From an uncultured Synergistales bacterium (GTDB taxonomy: Bacteria; Synergistota; Synergistia; Synergistales; Aminobacteriaceae): a DNA stretch of 6,969 bases. Below are positions 1-6,300 of this stretch, in pieces. The position numbers and the translations under genes are program-made. A model generated the notes under the pieces. It was given only the letters and a program-made list of their open reading frames with translations, did no database searches and was not told the origin of the DNA. Within the stretch, counting starts at the first letter, position 1. The number at the start of each line of letters is the position of its first letter. The stretch spans positions 1 through 6,969 of the forward strand of contig CAJOGG010000070.1 in the NCBI GenBank assembly GCA_905234205.1, written 5' to 3'.

Positions 1-243
1 CTAGTTGATAGGATACGAGCACCTCCACCAGCACATTACTGCTTTAACCTTTCGGCCTATGGGGTATTAGCATTCGTTTCCAAATGTTGTCCCCCTCTGA
101 TGGACAGCTTCTCATATATTACTCACCAGTCCGCTACTCCGTATCCCCTTCCATGTCTCCACTTCCGGGAACCGTCGTTCAACTTGCATGTGTTACGCAC
201 GCCGCCAGCGTTTATCCTGAGCCAGGATCAAACTCTCAGTAAA
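1..243 (-). rRNA. rrs: 16S ribosomal RNA, 5' portion (partial)
   Basis: This is the 5' domain of small-subunit rRNA, read leftwards and cut by the window edge. On the minus strand the universal 27F site AGAGTTTGATCCTGGCTCAG starts at position 236. It is followed by the conserved stretches GCTGGCGGCGTG and AACACATGCAAGT, the GGTGAGTAA segment, and GCTAATACCCCATA. The mature 5' end is placed at about 243 by analogy with E. coli, where the 27F site begins at base 8. The V1 region is short. The sequence looks like a normal bacterial 16S and probably belongs to Synergistota, judged from memory only. A promoter and leader lie immediately upstream, so this is the start of an rRNA operon. Confidence 0.97.
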
Positions 244-360
244 AACTTTGATTCATTTAATTTATTTCCTAGCTTTAGTACTTCGCTCAATCTTACACGC
301 TGTATTCAATTGTCAATTAACCTTTTGCTTCATCGCTGCTCGTTTATCTCGCAACGACAA
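244..360 (-). other. rRNA operon leader region
   Basis: This is the transcribed spacer between the inferred start site and the 16S 5' end. It can form a small hairpin in which CGTTGC (356 to 351) pairs with GCAGCG (339 to 334) around an 11-nt loop, with one G-U pair. It also carries TTGACAATTGAATACA (316 to 301), which resembles the conserved TTGACAA.TGAATA-type element often found just before rRNA genes. The same element could act as the -35 of a second promoter, with TAAGAT (295 to 290) as -10, but the 15-bp spacing is short. No protein-coding sequence is supported here. Confidence 0.55.
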
Positions 361-366
361 GAGAGA

Positions 367-394
367 ATTATACACGTCTTTTTTTAAATTGCAA
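367..394 (-). promoter_or_regulatory. Probable rRNA operon promoter (sigma70 type)
   Basis: On the minus strand there is a perfect -10 hexamer TATAAT (372 to 367) and a -35-like TTGCAA (394 to 389) separated by 16 bp. The spacer contains a run of seven A residues. Transcription would start near 360, about 117 nt before the mature 16S end, which is a normal distance for an rRNA leader. The -35 box begins only 14 bp past the TAA of the upstream flagellin gene. The assignment is by consensus match and position. Confidence 0.75.
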
Positions 395-408
395 GCCCAA
401 ATTTTTAT

Positions 409-2625
409 TTATTGCAATAAACTCAAAACCGATTGTGGTAACTGATTTGTTTGAGCCAGCATTGATATTCCTGACTGATTCAGAATCCTAAATTTCACGA
501 AATTCATTATAACTTTCGCCATATCAGTATCGAGAATTCTGCTTCTAGCAGTAGTTAAATTAACGCTCGCTATTGTCAAATTTTCTATGTTATCTTCGAG
601 TGCATTTTCATAGGTTCCAATTTTTGCTCGTTGCAAAGAAAGTTTATTAATGGCAATATCTAAACTTCCTAGTGCGCGTGATGTGGTTTTGCTAGTAAGA
701 ACATTAACGTTTGAAATTCCAAGTGTTTGACTCGAAATGTCTGATATGTTTACAGTAAAATCCTCGCCTTTATTTACGCCGATTTGGAAGGTTATAGCAT
801 TGTCCTTCAAATGAAGCATGGCTGTATATCCTTCGTTAGCGGAGTGTATGAAGCGTTTTGTCTCTTCATCCCATTTCACAGAAATACCTGCCATAGAATT
901 GATCTCTATATCAACTTTAGGAGGAATTATGCTTGGAAATTTTGCCTCAGAAGTTTTTACTCCATTAATGACATTAATTCCTGAATGAGCATCATAAATT
1001 GAAGCTGTAAATATTGTCTCTTTCGATTCTTGTATAGTGTTGAAACCCAAAACGTTTAACAGATCTTCATTGCCAGAGAAATACAATTCACCGATTTTTC
1101 CCGGTATTACTGAGCGTATGAGCATCGTAGATTTTGCGTTATAGCTTTCTTTTTCCACGGTAATCCCTTCTGATACGTCTTCAGTTTCTTCTGTGTTGTC
1201 TTCTTTAGACTCATCAATAACCATTTCCTTAGTCTTGACGGATTCTGAAGTATTTGGCGTACCATCGGCCATAGAACAAAATTTGAATGGAGGTGCGGTG
1301 TATTGTCCTTGGCCCAAGTCATTTGCTATAGCGTTGTTGATTTTTTCTGCTATGTCATAAATTGTGTCCGTACCGAATAGTGTAATATCTGCACTTTGCC
1401 CATCACCTTGGATTATTGTTACTGTTTGAGGATTCTCGAGAAGAAATGCACCGTCGGAGTTATAGAAAGCTGAAGTCTCTGCGAGTGTTATTTTATTAGC
1501 ACTCAGATTCTCGGTAACTCGAATTTCTGTCTCTGTAATTGGCTCTTTTTCCTTATACGTGGGAAGGTCAGGTATAGTACGCGCAGGACTAATTGGAATA
1601 TTGGTATAGGTTACAACACTGCTATCAATACCTTGGCCAGAACCAATAGATTCAGTTTCACCAGTTTCAATGTATCCTCTCGCAGTTATTGAAGGGGTTG
1701 GATTATTATTTATTTGTATATTGCCACCGCTCATAAGACCTCCTCCACCTATTCCTGCACCTTGGCTATAAGCACCACTTGCGTTTCCTCCAGTTGCCTG
1801 AATATTTCCTCCTGTTATGACTATGGAAGAATTATTTGAGGGTAGTGGATTTACTGTTGAGCTTCCTGCGCCTGTTCCAATTCCAGCTGCACCTACCCCT
1901 CCCTTTGCTGTAACATTACCACCCTCTATGGTTATGGTGTTATATAAACCTGGAGTACCTCCGCCTGAACTTCCTCCACCAATGCCTGCCGCATTACTTC
2001 CTCCAGTCGCTATAATTGTTCCGCCCTTAATTGTTATATTGCCACAATTTCTGTCAACGCTGGTAGTTCCACTACACGCCCCACCTATACCAGCCGCATG
2101 TGCAGCACCTATTGCGTTTAACGTACCGGAAGTCTCAAAATCACCCTCTGCACTACTGATTGTAAGGTTGGATTTATTTGAAGTTTGAATTCCTGCTCCG
2201 TGATATGGTCCTATACATCGAAGTGTGTTATTACCCTTCAGATATAAGTCAACAGTAGCTCCTGACATGTTGAGAGCAGCGTCATTTGATTGAATGTTGA
2301 CGTTTTCTAGAAATATAGTGGCGCTTACTCCGGGGCTTACAACAATTTTGTTATTGGTTACTGTACCATTTCCAACGATGTTAAATTTTCCGTTACCAGT
2401 AATCGTAAGTACACCTTCGCTAAGTTTCCAGCCGTCTCCAGAAACTTCACTCTCGGCATCTAAGACCTCATTGATATTAATCTCGTAGGGTATTGGATCA
2501 GTGTAACCTATAATATTCTCAACGGTTTTAGTCGTTGTAACGACTTCTTCATAGCCAACATCAAATAAGGCGCTTTTTTGTACTTGAGCTTGGCCTGGCT
2601 CTGCCGTAACTTCGACTCTATAATT
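409..2625 (-). CDS. Flagellin, adhesin-like central domain and C-terminal part, in frame after the TGA
   Basis: This is the remainder of the same flagellin (residues 174-911 counting the TGA as 173), open without any further stop to TAA at 409. Residues 174-191 match the neighbouring flagellin's post-D1 segment. Residues about 234-507 are a Gly-rich beta-helix-like insert. Residues about 552-911 align with the C-terminal third of the neighbour and include a flagellin/hook IN-type motif (T-D-T-I-Y-D-I-A-E-K-I-N, near 592-603), an Asp/Glu-rich insertion near 640-665 and the shared IYDAHSG. The end is canonical flagellin D0, with ARSRILDTDMAK and SMLAQTNQLPQSVLSLLQ as the last residues. The first ATG in this part (codon 293, at 2268) lies inside the beta-helix domain and has no convincing ribosome binding site, so separate translation is unlikely. 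The best reading is the 3' part of one 911-position gene whose coding ability has been preserved, not an independent gene. Confidence 0.8.
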   Translation of the reverse strand, partial: NYRVEVTAEPGQAQVQKSALFDVGYEEVVTTTKTVENIIGYTDPIPYEININEVLDAESEVSGDGWKLSEGVLTITGNGKFNIVGNGTVTNNKIVVSPGVSATIFLENVNIQSNDAALNMSGATVDLYLKGNNTLRCIGPYHGAGIQTSNKSNLTISSAEGDFETSGTLNAIGAAHAAGIGGACSGTTSVDRNCGNITIKGGTIIATGGSNAAGIGGGSSGGGTPGLYNTITIEGGNVTAKGGVGAAGIGTGAGSSTVNPLPSNNSSIVITGGNIQATGGNASGAYSQGAGIGGGGLMSGGNIQINNNPTPSITARGYIETGETESIGSGQGIDSSVVTYTNIPISPARTIPDLPTYKEKEPITETEIRVTENLSANKITLAETSAFYNSDGAFLLENPQTVTIIQGDGQSADITLFGTDTIYDIAEKINNAIANDLGQGQYTAPPFKFCSMADGTPNTSESVKTKEMVIDESKEDNTEETEDVSEGITVEKESYNAKSTMLIRSVIPGKIGELYFSGNEDLLNVLGFNTIQESKETIFTASIYDAHSGINVINGVKTSEAKFPSIIPPKVDIEINSMAGISVKWDEETKRFIHSANEGYTAMLHLKDNAITFQIGVNKGEDFTVNISDISSQTLGISNVNVLTSKTTSRALGSLDIAINKLSLQRAKIGTYENALEDNIENLTIASVNLTTARSRILDTDMAKVIMNFVKFRILNQSGISMLAQTNQLPQSVLSLLQ
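1624..2445 (-). other. Gly-rich beta-helix / surface-adhesin-like domain inserted in flagellin
   Basis: Residues about 234-507 of the interrupted flagellin take the place of the usual D2/D3 domain. The segment opens with W-K-L-S-E-G-V-L-T-I-T-G-N-G and continues with A-L-N-M-S-G-A-T-V-D-L-Y-L-K-G-N-N-T-L. It then passes into repeats of the form (I/V)-T-I-x-G-G-x-(I/V)-x-A-x-G-G-x-x-A-A-G-I-G-G-G. This pattern is familiar from large surface proteins of gut Firmicutes, often annotated as carbohydrate-binding-domain-containing proteins, where it is taken to form a right-handed beta-helix. Cysteines occur at residues 310, 357 and 367, which is unusual for flagellin. Ligand binding is inference only. 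Confidence 0.65.
1741..2118 (-). repeat. Four degenerate 'GGT-AxGG-AAGIGGG' coding repeats
   Basis: Flagellin residues 343-468 contain about four copies of a Gly-rich unit. They end in HAAGIGGA, SNAAGIGGG, VGAAGIGTG and YSQGAGIGGG, and the last three are preceded by N-I-T-I-K-G-G-T, T-I-T-I-E-G-G-N and I-V-I-T-G-G-N. Linkers of different length separate the units. They are similar in protein rather than strictly identical in DNA, so they look like long-standing structural repeats and not a recent slippage array. On the plus strand the same stretch reads as an artefactual proline-rich open frame. Confidence 0.75.
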
Positions 2626-2628
2626 TCA
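2626..2628 (-). other. Single in-frame TGA interrupting the flagellin gene
   Basis: The codons read GAG TGA AAT TAT. The neighbouring flagellin has GAG GGC AAC at the aligned position (Glu162-Gly163-Asn164), so TGA stands where glycine is expected, and GGA to TGA is a single base change. The frame is the same on both sides, so no frameshift is involved. It is the only stop within 911 codons. Confidence 0.9.
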
Positions 2629-3144
2629 CTCCGAGCTGATTTTTTGGCCAAATCGATCCGTGTACGTTAAGCCTCCATTGGTATCCGCTTTCACATTGGA
2701 ATCAGAACTTGACCATGTGGCGCCAGAACTTCCATCGAGAATGCGTCTATCATTAAATTCTGTAGTATCGGCGATATTATCAATATGTTGCTTAAGCTCA
2801 TTAATTTCAAGTTGTATGGATTGTCGATCGTTTGAAGTTAAAGAATCATTTGAGGCTTGTAAAATCAGTTCCCGTATACGTTGGAGTATTGAATTTGTTT
2901 CGCTCATTGCACTTTCAGCAATCTGTAGTAGTGATATTCCCTCTTGTGAATTTTTTAGTGCAGTATCTAGCCCAGAAATTTGTGTACGCATCTTTTCACT
3001 AACAGCGAGGCCCGCAGCATCATCTGAAGCAGAATTTATACGCAGTCCTGTTGAAAGTTGTTCTGTTGATTTTTCTAGTTTCCTGTTAATTTGATTGAGT
3101 GAAGTATAAGCAGTTAATGAGGCGATATTATTAGCTATTATCAT
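2626..3144 (-). CDS. fliC: Flagellin, N-terminal part, ending at an in-frame TGA
   Basis: This frame encodes the first 172 residues of a flagellin, the secreted subunit of the flagellar filament. Residues 1 to about 140 form the conserved N-terminal D0/D1 domain. They include the family signatures LSTGLRINSASDDAAGLAVS (residues 30-49), Q-E-G-I-S-L-L-Q (67-74), LQRIREL (87-93, equivalent to the TLR5-contact segment) and RRILDGS near 133-139. The start is fixed by the N-terminal alignment with the neighbouring flagellin and by an upstream AGGTGAGG. A TGA at codon 173 ends the frame. The next codon in the same frame resumes clear flagellin homology (N-Y-R-V-E-V-T-A-E-P-G) through to a normal C-terminus at 409. 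As written, the product would be only the N-terminal domain, which cannot build a filament without the C-terminal D0 helix. The gene is therefore a recent nonsense mutant, a read-through gene, or carries a sequence error. The symbol is family-level only. Confidence 0.85.
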   Translation of the reverse strand: MIIANNIASLTAYTSLNQINRKLEKSTEQLSTGLRINSASDDAAGLAVSEKMRTQISGLDTALKNSQEGISLLQIAESAMSETNSILQRIRELILQASNDSLTSNDRQSIQLEINELKQHIDNIADTTEFNDRRILDGSSGATWSSSDSNVKADTNGGLTYTDRFGQKISSE

Positions 3145-3147
3145 AAT

Positions 3148-3189
3148 GCCTCACCTAGCTCATATAGGAAACAAGCAAAAACTAGAGGC
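3148..3189 (-). promoter_or_regulatory. Ribosome binding site inside a potential leader hairpin (second flagellin)
   Basis: The Shine-Dalgarno sequence AGGTGAGG lies 4 nt before the ATG at 3144, with its AGGTGA core 6 nt away. It sits in the 3' arm of a possible stem in which GCCTCTAG (3189 to 3182) pairs with CTAGGTGAGGC (3158 to 3148), with a 3-nt bulge and a 23-nt loop. The ribosome binding site itself is confident. The hairpin is predicted by eye, and its long loop makes it moderate at best. Confidence 0.55.
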
Positions 3190-3212
3190 ACTACTTATAA
3201 AAGATAGCACCC
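3190..3212 (-). promoter_or_regulatory. Leader element shared with the other flagellin gene
   Basis: The minus-strand segment begins GGGTGC, continues with a T-rich stretch and ATA, and ends AGTAGT. It aligns with 6951 to 6927 in front of the large flagellin, which also runs from GGGTGC to AGTAGT with two extra bases. The two copies lie 45 and 56 nt before their start codons. This suggests a common promoter or untranslated-leader element inherited from the duplication that produced the pair. No sigma28 site (TAAA-N15-GCCGATAA type) is convincing here, although GCCGAATT occurs just upstream (3224 to 3217). Confidence 0.4.
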
Positions 3213-3245
3213 TAAAAATTCGGCAATGATATATATTCATGAAAA

Positions 3246-3299
3246 CACTACGACCTCCTGCAATTATGTTATGTATTAATATTTTCGAAGGTCGTAATG
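3246..3299 (-). terminator. Possible terminator hairpin after the large flagellin
   Basis: An exact 8-bp inverted repeat (TACGACCT at 3249-3256 and AGGTCGTA at 3289-3296) extends to 11 of 12 pairs with the flanking ACA/TGT. It begins 7 nt beyond the large flagellin's TAA. On the minus strand it is followed by GTGTTTTC, so the U-run is only four. The 32-nt AT-rich loop is long for an intrinsic terminator. It may be a weak terminator, an mRNA-stabilising 3' structure or a protein-binding palindrome. Confidence 0.45.
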
Positions 3300-3306
3300 T
3301 AGATCT

Positions 3307-6300
3307 TTACTTCAGTAGATTTAATACTGACCTTGTCGTTTGGTTTGCTTGTGCTAGCATTGCACTACCTGATTGATTCAAAACTTGCCATTTTATTAGC
3401 TCAAGTGCTGCTTTCGACATATCAACGTCACGGATTCGACTTTCTGATAAAGCTAAATTCTCACCCGTTATTGTGAGACTCTCAATAGTATGTTCAAGAG
3501 CGTTTTGGTAGCCTCCAATCTTTGAACGCTGCGAAGAAACTTTCTTAATCGCATTGTCAAGAATCGTTATTGACTTCGAAGCCCTGTCGTGTGTCGTTAG
3601 ATTTATCCCATCAATTCCCAAGCCTGAACAACTCATATCGCCTATATCAAGTTGAAGCTCGTCGCCCTCGTTTGAGCCAGTCTGAAATCTAATATTATTT
3701 CTCACAACATGAAGATTTGTAGTGTAAGCTTTTTGCTTAGGTATGAGAATAAAATTCTTGTCTGACTCGCTCCAATTAGCAACAACCCCGGCCATTGGAT
3801 CAAATTCAACGTCGATATTCTTATCAATAACTCCCTGCAGAACGTTACCACTCGTTTTTACATTGCTTGCAATAACCGTTCCGCTATGAGCATCATACAC
3901 AGAGACATTATAAGAACCCTCGCGAGATCCCTGAACTGTGTTAAAGCCCAGCTTGTCAATGAGTTCACCATAAGAGCTTGAGAAAGTTAATTCGCCGTCC
4001 GTCCCTGGAATGAGTGAACGAATCAAGAATGTACCTTCTACAGTTTCAATTCCCGATTGATCAGTAACATTTTCGACGAATGAGACAAATTTATTAGCAT
4101 CTCCACCAGCTACACAGCGTCCTTGATCCAACCCGATGGAAATTGCATCATTGAGTTTGCACTTGAGGTCGTTCAAAGTGTCATAAGCATCAAGAGTTAT
4201 TGTTGCCTTTTTGCCGTCGTTCTGGCTAATAGTGATAGTTTGAGCTTCTTCGAGCATAAATACACCTGATTTAGTCCAGAATTGTTCAAGGTCTCGCAGT
4301 TTTGTTGCACCGTCCGCAACTTTTCCAACGTAATTAGAATCAAATGAAGCAAGCGTTATTTCCTCTTCACGTTCATCGTCAGGTTCTTCGGGAGGTTCTG
4401 GGAAATTCTTTGCTGCTTGGCCGAATTTGTCGTTTATGGTCATATTTAATTCACCTTCAATTACTCGTCCATTATCGCTATTGAGATAATAATTTCTGAA
4501 GAGTAATACACGGTTCGAAACCGCGTCGGAGTTTACATTGAAATACAGCGTAGAATTATCGTAAGTTATTCCGTCATCCTTCTCGTTCCAAATTGAAGGC
4601 CATGTTTTGTCCTGTGTGCCCTCAATGTACAGTGAAGTATCAACTGGAGTACTTGAAGTCCCATTACCGCTAACGTTGTACACAAATTTATTACCAATCT
4701 CGAACAATTCAGGGTCAAGAGTAAGTGAGAAGTTTCCGTCCGCTTCACCTAATAATGAGCCTAATTTCACGGTGTTGTTTGCTGTCGAAAATACGATCTT
4801 CTCATCAGAATAACGACTGGGAGTTCCGTCTGCACTCAAAACATTTGAACGCGCTGAAAGTGTTATAGTGCTATCTCCCGTAATAGGATCTACTGCGCTG
4901 GCGACAACCTCAAATAATATGCTGGCGTTGTTCTGTGTCTTGTTGTTGACTTGTGCTTCCAGAGAGCTGACAGCTTTATCGTTTCCATAAAAGCCTGTAA
5001 GAGTCGTTATGGCTGAAGTAGGGTGAGAATACTCTTCCTCAACATCAAAAGTATTATCTGCAATTTGCGTAGCTGCTTCACCTTCCGCTGTTATATTCAC
5101 AATTGAGAACGATACAGAATAACTAGCTCCCGTAGCTTTCAATGAGAAATCTTCACCACTCCCCGAATACTCTGACTCAACAAGGAATGAATCGCCGTTA
5201 ACAGTAACTGTTCGTAAACCTACTTCGTCTGCTATTAACTTTGCAATATCTTCCTCGCTTGTGCCTGATGAAACCTCTATTGTGAGAAAGTCTCTGTAAT
5301 AGCCGCTGTTATGATGGGCTCTAATTGAAAATTTCTCGATGTTCTCGCTGGTGTTCCCCTTGGTTACTGTACCATTGTATTTAGTGTCGTAAGTTGTTTT
5401 TGCTGTGTTTGATGATGTTGGAAACAATGTAACGCCATCTATGGACGTTGAGATCGTGTATACAGTTTCATCACCTGCCGTAGCTGTAAGTCTATAATAA
5501 GCACTATCGCCGCTAGTAACAGTTTCGCCTTTGACAGTTACCTCTTTACCGCCAACTGTAATCCTTTGATTAACTTCACGAATTGCCTTCGCTATAGCGT
5601 TCTGATCGGAGCCAGCCGAAATCGAAAGTGGAATCGTATTCGTATTAATACCATTTTGAATCGTTATACTCAATGTTTTTGCTGAATCTATAGTGATATC
5701 TTCAACCTTACCCGTTAACTCCGTCGTCTTGACTGTATTATTATATTCTCGTGTAAGTGGGGAAATTTCGAGTGTAGCTCCAGGTTTCGTGATAAATGAT
5801 ATATCCGACAGAGTGCCTTCTTGTGATGTAGTTGACACTATACAATTTCCATCATCGTCAATATCAGCCGTTAATTCGAAATTCACTGCTCCAGAACCGC
5901 TGTTATTAGTTGCCATTGTTATAGTTCTGTTATTAAGAAGAGCTTTCACACGTTCAGCCACGGACGTTTCATCGACATCAGTTTTCTGTATAGTGGTGCG
6001 ATAATAATATTTACCGTCAACAGATGAGACGCTTGAATCATAACTAGGCATAGAATAATAGTAAGGCCATGATACTTCATTACCTGATGAGTTTTTACCA
6101 GTTAGCCTAATATAAAGAGTCTCTGTAGTATCGCTATCATTAGCATGTTTGATTTTAACGGTAGCTGAAGATTTGAATGTTACTTCTGATTCTCCTCCGC
6201 CTGCCTTTGTAGCAGTTACATGATAATTTCCTGCAGGCATGTTTTCGATAGATACATTTCCAATTCCGCTAGCTGCATTAAATTGTCCGTTTGTGATAAC

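Noticed and set aside
290..316. Second rRNA promoter TTGACA-N15-TAAGAT
   Set aside because: Spacing is too short for a confident call; the TTGACAATTGAATACA stretch is as well explained as a conserved rRNA leader element.
100..387. 95-residue open frame on the plus strand
   Set aside because: It overlaps the antisense of the 16S 5' end and the rRNA promoter and leader.
1817..2188. Proline-rich 123-residue open frame on the plus strand
   Set aside because: It is the antisense reading of the Gly-rich (GGN) repeats of the flagellin; its composition is explained entirely by that.
409..2268. Independent gene starting at the ATG at 2268
   Set aside because: The ATG lies inside a continuous domain, has no clear ribosome binding site, and the frame is open and homologous to flagellin back to the TGA at 2626.
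2626..2628. UGA recoded as glycine genome-wide
   Set aside because: Both flagellins are glycine-rich, yet TGA occurs in frame only once in about 2,100 codons, so general reassignment (as in SR1/Gracilibacteria) is not supported.
2580..2628. TGA as a selenocysteine codon
   Set aside because: Only a weak 4-bp stem (GAGC/GCTC) lies downstream, starting 25 nt after the TGA. The same coding segment is present in the neighbour, and the position is a structural glycine rather than a redox cysteine.
2660..3094. 144-residue open frame on the plus strand
   Set aside because: It is antisense to the conserved flagellin N-terminal domain, and its sequence mirrors that domain's codon pattern.
3217..3224. 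Sigma28 -10 box GCCGAATT before the second flagellin
   Set aside because: Partial match only, and no TAAA-like -35 is found 14-16 nt upstream.
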